Assembly (NCBI RefSeq): GCF_001050015.1
Contig: NZ_CVTB01000004.1
Span: 1 to 10,381 of the forward strand
Direction: 5' to 3'
From: Mycolicibacterium malmesburyense
Lineage (GTDB): Bacteria; Actinomycetota; Actinomycetes; Mycobacteriales; Mycobacteriaceae
Length of the DNA: 10,381 bases
The notes under the pieces were generated by a model that was not told where the DNA came from, ran no database searches, and saw only the letters and a list, made by a program, of their open reading frames with translations. The position numbers and the translations under genes were made by a program. Shown here one piece after another: positions 1 through 6,332 of the stretch; position 1 is the first letter of the stretch; every line of letters starts with the position of its first letter.

Positions 1-171
1 CCCCGCCGTAGCGGCGCGTCGGGCACCACCGCGACGAGCACCGAGGCCGGCCGCGCCGCCACCGGCGGATCAGAGAGCGGCACCGCCCCGGCGGGCAGCG
101 TGGCAGACAACGCCGCGGCCTCGCAGGAGGCAGCGGCGGTCGAGACGCCCACGGAAAAGACGGAGAGCTGA
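1..171 (+). CDS. rpsC: 30S ribosomal protein S3, C-terminal end (partial)
   Basis: The frame is open from base 1 and ends at a TGA at 169-171, so only the last 56 codons are present. The visible protein begins PRRSGASGTT and continues as an Ala/Thr/Gly/Glu-rich, low-complexity tail, which is how mycobacterial S3 proteins end after the conserved KH and C-terminal domains. S3 sits at the mRNA entry side of the 30S subunit. Identification rests on this tail and on position: in S10 operons rpsC directly precedes rplP, and here rplP starts 3 bases after the stop. The conserved S3 core lies outside the window, so the call depends partly on gene order. Confidence 0.88.
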   Translation, partial: PRRSGASGTTATSTEAGRAATGGSESGTAPAGSVADNAAASQEAAAVETPTEKTES

Positions 172-174
172 ATC

Positions 175-591
175 ATGCTGATTCCCCGCAAGGTCAAGCA
201 CCGTAAGCAACACCACCCGAGGCAGCGCGGCATCGCCAGCGGCGGCACGACGGTGAGCTTCGGTGACTACGGCATCCAGGCGCTCGAGCACGCCTACATC
301 ACCAACCGGCAGATCGAGTCCGCTCGTATCGCGATCAACCGGCACATCAAGCGTGGCGGCAAGGTGTGGATCAACATCTTCCCGGACCGTCCGCTGACCA
401 AGAAGCCCGCCGAGACCCGCATGGGTTCGGGTAAGGGCTCGCCGGAGTGGTGGGTGGCCAACGTCAAACCGGGTCGCGTGCTCTTCGAGCTGAGCTACCC
501 GGATGAGGAGACCGCACGGGCCGCGCTGACCCGTGCGATCCACAAGCTGCCGATCAAGGCACGCATCGTTACCCGAGAGGAGCACTTCTGA
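175..591 (+). CDS. rplP: 50S ribosomal protein L16
   Basis: The product is 138 residues, the usual full length for L16. It starts [19 protein letters not shown] and contains the conserved [28 protein letters not shown] core that is diagnostic of L16 (split here as [13 protein letters not shown] and [15 protein letters not shown]). L16 binds 23S rRNA near the peptidyl-transferase and A-site region and is needed for late 50S assembly. The ATG is preceded by GGAGAG at 162-167 with a 7-base spacer, and the gene begins 3 bases after rpsC. Its TGA overlaps the next ATG by one base, so translation is probably coupled to rpmC. Nothing unusual is seen. Confidence 0.98.
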   Translation: MLIPRKVKHRKQHHPRQRGIASGGTTVSFGDYGIQALEHAYITNRQIESARIAINRHIKRGGKVWINIFPDRPLTKKPAETRMGSGKGSPEWWVANVKPGRVLFELSYPDEETARAALTRAIHKLPIKARIVTREEHF

Positions 592-824
592 TGGCAGTGG
601 GAGTGACGCCGGGCGAACTGCGCGAGCTGACCGACGACGAACTGAAGGATCGGCTGCGCGAGTCCAAGGAAGAGTTGTTCAACCTGCGCTTCCAGATGGC
701 GACCGGCCAGTTGTCCAACAATCGCCGGCTTCGTACGGTGCGTCAGGAAATCGCGCGTGTGTACACCGTGCTGCGCGAACGTGAGTTGGGTCTGGCCTCC
801 GGACCCGTTGGTGAGGATTCGTAA
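591..824 (+). CDS. rpmC: 50S ribosomal protein L29
   Basis: The product is a 77-residue, helical, charged protein. It carries the L29 signature around residues 15-55, including [20 protein letters not shown] and [19 protein letters not shown]29 lies beside the exit tunnel of the 50S subunit, next to L23, where trigger factor and the signal recognition particle dock. The C-terminal tail ([13 protein letters not shown]) matches the short tail seen in mycobacterial L29. The start overlaps the rplP stop (TGATG). A strong AGAGGAG lies just upstream at 576-582. The TAA stop overlaps the rpsQ start (TAATG), giving a tightly coupled rplP-rpmC-rpsQ run. Confidence 0.97.
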   Translation: MAVGVTPGELRELTDDELKDRLRESKEELFNLRFQMATGQLSNNRRLRTVRQEIARVYTVLRERELGLASGPVGEDS

Positions 825-1120
825 TGGCAGAGACCAAGGGCCCCAAGTACACGCCCCGCAAGGACGAAGAGCGCGGCCGGCGCAAGACGGCCATCGGCTA
901 CGTCGTGTCGGACAAGATGCAGAAGACCATCGTGGTCGAGCTGGAAGATCGTAAGAGCCACCCGCTCTACGGCAAGATCATCCGCACCACCAAGAAGGTC
1001 AAGGCGCACGACGAGAACGACGCCGCGGGCATCGGTGACCGGGTGTCGCTGATGGAGACGCGTCCGCTGTCGGCGACCAAGCGCTGGCGGCTCGTCGAGA
1101 TCCTCGAGAAGGCCAAATAG
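824..1120 (+). CDS. rpsQ: 30S ribosomal protein S17
   Basis: The product is 98 residues. The OB-fold core runs from about residue 20 to the end and includes [37 protein letters not shown] and [20 protein letters not shown], which are classic S17 motifs. S17 binds 16S rRNA early in 30S assembly. There is a short basic N-terminal extension of about 20 residues. From memory, the M. tuberculosis protein has a longer extension, so this short form would fit another, perhaps rapid-growing, species. The SD GAGGA lies at 813-817. It is the last gene of the S10-type operon here and is followed by a terminator, with no rplN behind it. Confidence 0.97.
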   Translation: MAETKGPKYTPRKDEERGRRKTAIGYVVSDKMQKTIVVELEDRKSHPLYGKIIRTTKKVKAHDENDAAGIGDRVSLMETRPLSATKRWRLVEILEKAK

Positions 1121-1135
1121 GCCATACCGCAAGGG

Positions 1136-1172
1136 AAACCCCCCGCACACACACGATGTGTCGGGGGTTTTT
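1136..1172 (+). terminator. Rho-independent-type terminator after rpsQ, possibly bidirectional
   Basis: The arms AAACCCCC (1136-1143) and GGGGGTTT (1163-1170) pair perfectly. The inner stem extends with ACACA (1147-1151) against TGTGT (1157-1161) plus a G-C pair, leaving single-base bulges and a five-base loop. A run of five T residues (1168-1172) follows on the plus strand. It starts 15 bases after the rpsQ stop and lies between two converging genes (rpsQ and the minus-strand transferase ending at 1197). The A residues on the left arm mean it could also stop minus-strand transcripts, though the T-run there is only three bases. Actinobacterial intrinsic terminators are often imperfect, so this one is comparatively good. 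Confidence 0.85.
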
Positions 1173-1196
1173 CGTTCTCTCTGTGCCCGCGAGCGC

Positions 1197-2729
1197 TCAG
1201 TCTTCGGCGGGACGGAGCACCGCCAGAACCGTCAAGATGAGAATCTTGAGATCGAGGAACAGCGTCCAGTTGTCGATGTAGTAGTTGTCCCATTCGGCGC
1301 GGTCGGCGATGGACGTCTGTCCGCGGAAACCGTGGACCTGAGCCCAACCCGTCATACCGGCCTTCACCCGGTGGCGCTGGCCGTAGCGACGCACGTGCAT
1401 CTCGAAAAGTTCGACGAACTCCGGCCTTTCGGGACGCGGACCGACCAGGCTCATCTCGCCGCGCAGCACATTGAACAATTGAGGCAACTCGTCGAGCGAT
1501 GCCTTGCGCATGATGCGGCCGATCCGCGTGCGTCGGTCCTCGCCCTCGACACCTCCGGGCGCCGTGCCCTCTTTCAACTCGAAATCGGCTCTGGGCGAAG
1601 CCGGCAGGCGCATCGTGCGGAACTTCAAGCAATTGAAGATTTTCCCGTCACGTCCGATTCGCTGTTGGGCGAAGAAGACTGGGCCCGGCGAGCTCAACTT
1701 CACCGCCAGGGCCAGCATCGCCAGCAGCGGCGAGATGAGCACGATCCCCACCAGGGCGCCCACCCGATCGATGCAATGTTTGACGGCGAACTGCCACCCC
1801 TTCGGGTTGACGCGGTTCAGCGCCATCAGCGGTACGCCGCCCATGTGCTCGATTCGGGCACCGGTCCCGACGACGTCCATCAGGCGTGGCACCACCCGGA
1901 CCCGCATCCCGAGCTCCTGTGCCAGCTGGGCGGCCCGCGCCAGCTGTTCGTCGGGCAACGGCGACGGAGCGATGACGAGCTCCTCGGCCCGTGTGGCGCG
2001 CGCGGCCGTCTCGAGCTCGTGGGTGCCGCCCAGGTACGGGACGTCGAACATCTCGACGTCTTGCGGGCGGAGATCGTCCAGGACACCCACGGGCCACAAG
2101 CCGTAGTCCCGGATTTCACGCATGCGGGAGATGAGTTGGTGGGCGACCGGATCGGAACCGATGACCAGCGCGGGCCTGCCGACCTGCCACTTCCGCCGCA
2201 ACCAGCGGTTCACCAGCGCTCTGGACAGCCGCACCGCCGGGATGAGGATGGCCGCGAACAGCCAGATCTTCAGGACGATCTCGCTCGGGCGGACGTATGG
2301 GGAGAGCACCTCGCCGATGGGAAGACGAGGCACCAGGAGCACCATGACGGTCAAGGTCGCCAGGGCGGCAAGGGCGATCGACGTTGCCACGGGCTCGAAT
2401 TGGTCGAGAAATCCCTCGTTCAGCTTCTGCCGATACATCGACCGAGCGGCCATCACGATGAGCAGCATGGGCACGAAGAGCCACGAGAACAGGGCGATGT
2501 TCCGCGCGTTCTCCATGTCCCCTGGGATCCACCATTGGGCCAGAGCGACCGCGGCCACCGCCGGGACTGCATCGAGGGCCACGGTGATCATGGAGTACCA
2601 GGGGTCGACGCGAAGGACTTCGACCCAGCGCGGGGTTGGTTTTTGGGCCGGGGCCGGCACGACCCTCAACTGCGGAACCGTCGGGCGGCTACTGGGAGTG
2701 AGCTCCGAGACGTCCGCCTTCAGCTGCAT
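1197..2729 (-). CDS. Polyprenyl-phosphate phosphoglycosyl transferase (initiating sugar transferase, WcaJ/CpsE type)
   Basis: A 510-residue membrane protein of the bacterial sugar transferase family. Members transfer a sugar-1-phosphate from a nucleotide sugar to undecaprenyl or decaprenyl phosphate on the inner face of the membrane, the first step of repeat-unit synthesis. Four hydrophobic helices lie at about 45-68, 78-95, 114-134 and 151-168. A Rossmann-like CoA-binding/NAD-type domain follows (ALVIGSDPVAHQLI at 187-200). The catalytic half begins with a membrane hairpin at about 316-345 ending SSPGPVFFAQQRIG, then KFRTM (369-373), SLDELPQLFNVLRGEMSLVG (411-430) with the catalytic Asp-Glu pair D413/E414, GPRPERPEF (430-438) and KAGMTGWAQVHG (456-467). 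Length and domain order match complete long-form transferases. The ATG is preceded by GAAAGAG at 2736-2742. The sugar specificity cannot be read from sequence. It converges on rpsQ. Confidence 0.95.
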   Translation of the reverse strand: MQLKADVSELTPSSRPTVPQLRVVPAPAQKPTPRWVEVLRVDPWYSMITVALDAVPAVAAVALAQWWIPGDMENARNIALFSWLFVPMLLIVMAARSMYRQKLNEGFLDQFEPVATSIALAALATLTVMVLLVPRLPIGEVLSPYVRPSEIVLKIWLFAAILIPAVRLSRALVNRWLRRKWQVGRPALVIGSDPVAHQLISRMREIRDYGLWPVGVLDDLRPQDVEMFDVPYLGGTHELETAARATRAEELVIAPSPLPDEQLARAAQLAQELGMRVRVVPRLMDVVGTGARIEHMGGVPLMALNRVNPKGWQFAVKHCIDRVGALVGIVLISPLLAMLALAVKLSSPGPVFFAQQRIGRDGKIFNCLKFRTMRLPASPRADFELKEGTAPGGVEGEDRRTRIGRIMRKASLDELPQLFNVLRGEMSLVGPRPERPEFVELFEMHVRRYGQRHRVKAGMTGWAQVHGFRGQTSIADRAEWDNYYIDNWTLFLDLKILILTVLAVLRPAED

Positions 2730-2775
2730 TCATCACTCTTTCAACCGGATTTAGCAACAATCCTACGGTCGTGGG

Positions 2776-2801
2776 ACCGCAATGCGGGGGCAAATTGCGG
2801 T
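2776..2801. repeat. Perfect 8-bp inverted repeat, 10-base spacer
   Basis: ACCGCAAT at 2776-2783 and ATTGCGGT at 2794-2801 are exact reverse complements around a G-rich spacer (2784-2793). It lies about 47-72 bases ahead of the transferase ATG. If transcription begins further upstream it would form a hairpin in the leader; otherwise it could be a dimer-binding operator covering the -35 region of the candidate promoter. Confidence 0.55.
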
Positions 2802-2803
2802 TG

Positions 2804-2819
2804 TCTCAGGCCTCTGAGA
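2804..2819. repeat. Short 6-bp hairpin
   Basis: TCTCAG (2804-2809) and CTGAGA (2814-2819) pair across a four-base loop. It follows the larger inverted repeat after two bases. On the minus strand, coming out of the GAF gene, it could act as a weak terminator or processing hairpin, but no T-run follows. Confidence 0.4.
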
Positions 2820-2822
2820 TGC

Positions 2823-2842
2823 GACGCTTCAAGACGCTTCAA
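2823..2842. repeat. Perfect tandem 10-bp direct repeat
   Basis: GACGCTTCAA occurs twice back to back (2823-2832 and 2833-2842); on the minus strand it reads TTGAAGCGTC twice. The period is close to one DNA turn, so both copies face the same side of the helix, as in tandem activator or repressor sites. It lies about 95-113 bases upstream of the transferase start and 33-52 bases after the GAF-protein stop. Confidence 0.6.
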
Positions 2843-2874
2843 TAGGCGAAGAGCCGATGTTGGCTGGAGTTTGG

Positions 2875-3675
2875 TCAGGGCGTCCGGTCGGTCCCGAAGA
2901 TCCGCTCTGTCGCGAGTTGGGCCAGATCGCTCAGTATCTGGACGTGACCGGTGCCCCACTGTCTCGGCTTGCTGTCTGAAACGCACAAGGTGCCGATGGC
3001 GCGCCCGTCATGATCGAGCAGTGGGATACCGAGATATGCCGCCATCGCTCCGCTGCGGACCACCGGATGGTTCATGAACACGGGGTCAGTGCGCGCGTCC
3101 TCGATGACGAGGGCGGTGCCGTCGGCAATGGTGTACTGACAGATGGACTGGTCGAACGGCATCCGCCGCTCTTCGACGGACAGGTTCCCCATCCCGGCGG
3201 TGCTCTTGTAGTACGTGCGATCGGCGTCGACGAGGGTCACGGCCGCGAAAGGTGTGTTCAACGCTTCCACTGCGGCGCGGGTGATCCGGTCGAAGGCCGG
3301 GTCTGGGGGCGTATCCATGAGTCCGGTGGCGCGCAGGGAGTTCAGTCGCTCGGGATCGGTCACCGCGGCAGACACATCTGGCATCGAGTCGCTGTCGAGC
3401 ACTCCGGACTCGGAAAGGTGGGCAAGCAGTTCCTTCGCCGAAGCCTTCAAACGCATCTGGTCTGCGACCATCTGTGTTGCGACCGCGCGCGCGACATAGG
3501 ACTCGACATCGGTGCCCGCCTTACGCGCGCACTCTTCGAGCGAGCGGTTGAGCCACTCATCGAATTTCCCCAGCGACCTGGCCACAAGAGCGAACGGTAT
3601 ACGAAACGGCTGGTCTTCACCTGTGAGTCCGACATTCGCGTGTACTGCCCTATGGCGGATTGAAGGGCCTCGCAC
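2875..3675 (-). CDS. GAF-domain sensor/regulatory protein, no output enzyme domain
   Basis: Up to 266 residues, soluble, without signal peptide or membrane segment. Residues about 118-262 form a GAF domain of the type that precedes signalling domains: FDRITRAAVEALNTPFAAV, TLVDADRTYYKSTAG, SICQYTI, VIEDARTDPVF and YLGIPLLDHDGRAIGTLCVS in order. GAF domains bind small ligands or report redox state. No kinase, GGDEF, EAL or phosphatase domain follows; the protein ends just after the GAF helix. The helical N-terminal part (about 38-75) includes LNRSLEECARKAGTD and SYVARAVATQMVADQM, loosely like a ribbon-helix-helix unit; this is inference. The furthest start is GTG at 3675, without a clear SD; a GTG at 3585 (236 residues) also begins before the conserved part. 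It is divergent from the Wzz-like gene and probably regulatory. Confidence 0.82.
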   Translation of the reverse strand: MRGPSIRHRAVHANVGLTGEDQPFRIPFALVARSLGKFDEWLNRSLEECARKAGTDVESYVARAVATQMVADQMRLKASAKELLAHLSESGVLDSDSMPDVSAAVTDPERLNSLRATGLMDTPPDPAFDRITRAAVEALNTPFAAVTLVDADRTYYKSTAGMGNLSVEERRMPFDQSICQYTIADGTALVIEDARTDPVFMNHPVVRSGAMAAYLGIPLLDHDGRAIGTLCVSDSKPRQWGTGHVQILSDLAQLATERIFGTDRTP

Positions 3676-3767
3676 ATCGAGTGGATTGATCGGGCACCAC
3701 CGATTATCTGGTGTGGAGATAAGTGATCATCGTCGACCGCGAGCGACGGTGACGGTCGGTGTCGCTG

Positions 3768-3797
3768 TTCAATGGTGCTGAGTTACCGCCGTAAACT
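3768..3797 (+). promoter_or_regulatory. Candidate promoter of the Wzz-Wzx-Wzy operon
   Basis: The -35-like TTCAAT and the -10-like TAAACT have an 18-base spacer; the -10 fits the mycobacterial TANNNT consensus. If used, transcription would start inside the longest possible reading frame (from 3772), which supports translation from the ATG at 3832. Confidence 0.42.
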
Positions 3798-3819
3798 AGT
3801 CCGTTATGCCGCCTGCCGC

Positions 3820-3823
3820 AGGA
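3820..3823 (+). promoter_or_regulatory. Ribosome binding site deciding the Wzz-like start
   Basis: AGGA at 3820-3823 lies 8 bases before the ATG at 3832. The alternative in-frame ATG at 3772 has no purine-rich motif in front of it, so the downstream start is preferred. Confidence 0.6.
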
Positions 3824-3831
3824 TCACGCTG

Positions 3832-5151
3832 ATGACGATTCCAGCGTCTGCGTCGGCCTCGAGGTTCTGGGCAACGCGGCTGACGGTGGGCGCGCTACTG
3901 GGGGCGATCGTCGGCGGCATCTTGGGGGGCGTTGTATTTGGTGCGTTCGGTACCGAATCCACTGCGGTAGCACTGATTCGGCTAACACCGCCGCCGGAAT
4001 TCACAGCCATTGCAACGGGCGCCGACCGTACGACGCCCGACACGGACGTCTACATCAGCCAGTATCTGGCAGGGGAAGTGGCGTATCTGTCCGGCACCGG
4101 TTTCAGCCGATCGGTCGCCGCGAATCTCGGCCAATCCGAACCGGACGAGATCGACGTGCTGCGAGAGATCGGCTCCTCGGTCGTCGCGATCAGCAGCAGC
4201 GCGGACTCCGACGCGGACGCGGTGAGGACTGTGCAAACGGCGATCGACGTCTACCGCGCCCAGGTCGCGCAGCGCGCCGAGCGACAGTTGCGGCCGATTC
4301 TTCCGGCTCTCGACGAATGGGAGGCCGCAGCGAACGCAGCGGGAGACGCACCGCGTGCGCGTCAGATCCAGATACTGCGCGAGTCGCTCGAGCTGCAGGC
4401 GGGCGCGACCGCCATCGTCACGGTGCTCCAGCCTCCGACGGTGGACGACGTCGTGGCCCGTCAGTGGCTGATCGGCGCGGCGCTCGGTGCGCTCATCGGA
4501 GGGACGGCGGTTCCTCTCGGTCTGATGGCACTCCGCCGTCGATCCGGACGCGTGATGTCCTCCGCGGAGGTTTCCGCCTATGTGGACGGAATGATGGTTC
4601 CCGCCGTCGATCTAGCCCGTGTCGCACCCCGCTCGAGATCGAAGAATCTGATCGCCTTGGCCAGAACGCTGTACGCGCAGTGCCCGTCGCCCGGGCGGGC
4701 GCGCACGATTGCGATCGTCGGTGCGTCACCCTCCTCGGGCACGTCGAGCATCGCCTGGCTCTTCGAGAAGGCCGCTGCCGAAACCGGACCGGTGAGGTCG
4801 ATCCGCCTCAGAGACGAGTCGACAGCATCTTTCCGCCCAATCGCGGGTGACGCGACGCTCATCATCGATGCCGGGGCGATCGGAGAGTCAGCGCTGATCG
4901 GGGAAGTGGTTCGACAGGCCACCGAATTGATCATGGTGGCCAGATTGAACGCCGACACCGTGCAGCAGATTCAGGCGGTGCGTTCGGCTACTGCGTCGGG
5001 CGACGCACCTTTGGTCGCCGTCCTGACATACCGGCCGTGGTCGGGTTTCTCACGTTCGGGTGGCGGTGAGGACGCTGTGCGCGAGCGCGGACCGGTCGGG
5101 AGCGCCAAGGGCGACTCACCGACAACGACCATCGAATCGCCACATCAGTAG
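3832..5151 (+). CDS. Wzz-like polysaccharide co-polymerase with degenerate tyrosine-kinase-type ATPase domain
   Basis: A 439-residue protein from the ATG with an SD; the frame also opens at 3772 (459 residues). Architecture matches chain-length determinants: TM1 at about 16-40, an extracytoplasmic part with coiled helices (about 41-208), a Pro-containing stretch LQPPTVDDVVARQ just before TM2 (about 212-233), then a cytoplasmic domain. This last part resembles the BY-kinase fold: TIAIVGASPSSGTSSIAW (292-309) aligns with the Walker A SASPGEGKST pattern but has Thr instead of the essential Lys, and LIIDAGAIGES (343-353) takes the place of Walker B. The region between, where Walker A' belongs, is very short, and no C-terminal Tyr cluster is present. 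Likely role: setting polymer length with the Wzy-like protein, without kinase activity. Its TAG overlaps the next GTG by one base. Confidence 0.85.
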   Translation: MTIPASASASRFWATRLTVGALLGAIVGGILGGVVFGAFGTESTAVALIRLTPPPEFTAIATGADRTTPDTDVYISQYLAGEVAYLSGTGFSRSVAANLGQSEPDEIDVLREIGSSVVAISSSADSDADAVRTVQTAIDVYRAQVAQRAERQLRPILPALDEWEAAANAAGDAPRARQIQILRESLELQAGATAIVTVLQPPTVDDVVARQWLIGAALGALIGGTAVPLGLMALRRRSGRVMSSAEVSAYVDGMMVPAVDLARVAPRSRSKNLIALARTLYAQCPSPGRARTIAIVGASPSSGTSSIAWLFEKAAAETGPVRSIRLRDESTASFRPIAGDATLIIDAGAIGESALIGEVVRQATELIMVARLNADTVQQIQAVRSATASGDAPLVAVLTYRPWSGFSRSGGGEDAVRERGPVGSAKGDSPTTTIESPHQ

Positions 5152-6332
5152 TGCCTGGCAAGAAGCACTTCGCGGCTGTTGCTCAAGTCGTTGCGGGCCT
5201 GGCGCTCAATGCCTTTCCGGCGCTGTTCCTTGCGGTGTACGCGCGCATCGCGCCCATCGAGGACCAGGGCCTTCTCGCGCTGTCGCTCGCCGTCGGAGTA
5301 TATGTGGCCCAACTGCTCAACGCCTTCGTCGTGGAGGGCTTGCTGGCCACCCCCGGTTTGGATCACGACCTCACCATGCCGTGGTGGACCGCGTTACTCA
5401 GCCTGGGATCTGCGGCGTTGTTGATCATCGGTCCATCGGTTGCCCACCCCGCAGTCCTGATGGTCAGCTCCATCGGAATCATGTCGGGATTGTTGATCAC
5501 CCGGTCGATCGGGATGGTGCGTGGCGAATGGCAACGCGAGCTCGTCGCGGCATTCGTGTTGATCGGTACCGGCCTTGGCGCGCTGATCTTGGCGAGCCAG
5601 CGCAACAGCCACTGCATGCGGGTGCTGGCAGCCGGTGCGCTGGTGGCGATTCTCGTCCGGTATCGGTTCAATGGCGGCGCGCGATTCTCTGGTCTGCCGC
5701 CTGACATACGTCGCTCTAGTTGGGTGACAGGCGAAACGGCGATCGTCGGCGCGGTACAGCCCGCGATCACGTCGATCGTGCTGGTGACCATGGGGCCAGC
5801 CGCCTCGGTCGGCTTCCGGGTGATCTCGACGGTTTCCAATGCGCTCGAGCCGATCATCGCGTACGGCCGTTTCCGCCTGCTCGCACACGGTCACAAGGGC
5901 GAGGTCGTCGTGGTCGCCGCCATCTTCGTCACCGGAGTCGGGGCCGTCTTGGCGGCGGCCTTCGGCGGACTCGGCAGCCTCGTGTTCGGGCCTGCGTGGG
6001 CCACCGTCGTCGCGATTGCGCTTCTGCTTGCCTGCGTGTGGAAGGGCCTCATGCTGCTGTCCACGGTGCCGTTTGCAGCACTGCGTCGAGCGGGCGAGAC
6101 GACGATAGTGTTCTGGGTCCGAACGATCAGCACCGTCGCTTACCTGGCGATCAGCATCGTATTTCTGATGCTGTGGCATACCACCACCGCAGTCTTCTGT
6201 GGTTTCATCGTCGCTGAAATCTTCACCGCGGTCTTGTACCACTTCGTCGCGATTCGATACGCACCCGACTACAACATAGCCCTCAGCCGAAAAGCGCGGT
6301 CGGAACCCGGAAACGACGATGCTGCAAACTGA
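5151..6332 (+). CDS. Wzx-like polysaccharide repeat-unit flippase (MOP/PST type)
   Basis: A 393-residue integral membrane protein with about 11-12 hydrophobic segments spread along the whole chain, for example at about 8-30, 40-62, 78-96, 100-121, 130-149, 156-170, 195-215, 252-276, 283-310, 318-342 and 345-368. No catalytic motif is apparent, and the helix pattern and size resemble polysaccharide transport (Wzx) proteins, which move polyprenyl-linked units across the cytoplasmic membrane. The family call rests on topology and on position between Wzz-like and Wzy-like genes rather than on a strong sequence motif. The GTG start at 5151 shares one base with the previous TAG and has no SD, implying coupled translation. 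The end overlaps the next gene by 14 bases. The tail after the last helix is hydrophilic (about 371-393). Confidence 0.75.
   Translation: MPGKKHFAAVAQVVAGLALNAFPALFLAVYARIAPIEDQGLLALSLAVGVYVAQLLNAFVVEGLLATPGLDHDLTMPWWTALLSLGSAALLIIGPSVAHPAVLMVSSIGIMSGLLITRSIGMVRGEWQRELVAAFVLIGTGLGALILASQRNSHCMRVLAAGALVAILVRYRFNGGARFSGLPPDIRRSSWVTGETAIVGAVQPAITSIVLVTMGPAASVGFRVISTVSNALEPIIAYGRFRLLAHGHKGEVVVVAAIFVTGVGAVLAAAFGGLGSLVFGPAWATVVAIALLLACVWKGLMLLSTVPFAALRRAGETTIVFWVRTISTVAYLAISIVFLMLWHTTTAVFCGFIVAEIFTAVLYHFVAIRYAPDYNIALSRKARSEPGNDDAAN

Larger units (their letters stand above)
2730..2874. promoter_or_regulatory. Intergenic control region upstream of the phosphoglycosyl transferase
   Basis: This 145-base gap separates the GAF-protein stop from the transferase start, both on the minus strand. 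It is visibly richer in A/T than its surroundings and holds three symmetrical elements described separately. A possible minus-strand -10 hexamer TAGGAT (complement of 2760-2765) fits the mycobacterial TANNNT pattern and would give a start near 2753, about 24 bases before the ATG. No convincing -35 is seen. The gap length and its repeats suggest the transferase has its own promoter rather than depending only on read-through from the GAF gene. Promoter assignment is inference. Confidence 0.4.
3676..3831. promoter_or_regulatory. Divergent promoter region between GAF gene and polysaccharide operon
   Basis: These 156 bases separate two divergent genes and must hold both start regions. For the plus strand, TTCAAT (3768-3773) and TAAACT (3792-3797) are 18 bases apart and resemble -35 and -10 boxes. 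They predict a start near 3804, 28 bases before the chosen ATG. For the minus strand, GATAAT (complement of 3703-3708) is a good -10, predicting a start near 3696, without a clear -35. Between them lies an inverted repeat, AGCGAC (3742-3747) with GTCGCT (3761-3766), around two adjacent GACGGT copies (3745-3756), immediately upstream of the plus -35. This placement suits an operator. None of it is proven by sequence alone. Confidence 0.5.

Noticed and set aside
1158..3077. Very long open frame (about 640 codons) on the plus strand across the phosphoglycosyl transferase and part of the GAF gene.
   Set aside because: It is antisense to genes with clear motifs, its translation is rich in Arg/His/Gln with no recognisable domain, and it has no SD. 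High-GC codon use leaves such mirror frames open.
3724..3729. TGATCA palindrome in the divergent region.
   Set aside because: A 6-base palindrome is expected by chance and its flanks add almost no symmetry.
3772..3831. Upstream ATG at 3772 for the Wzz-like gene.
   Set aside because: There is no SD, the first 20 residues are basic and unlike the family start, and the candidate -10 box lies downstream of it.
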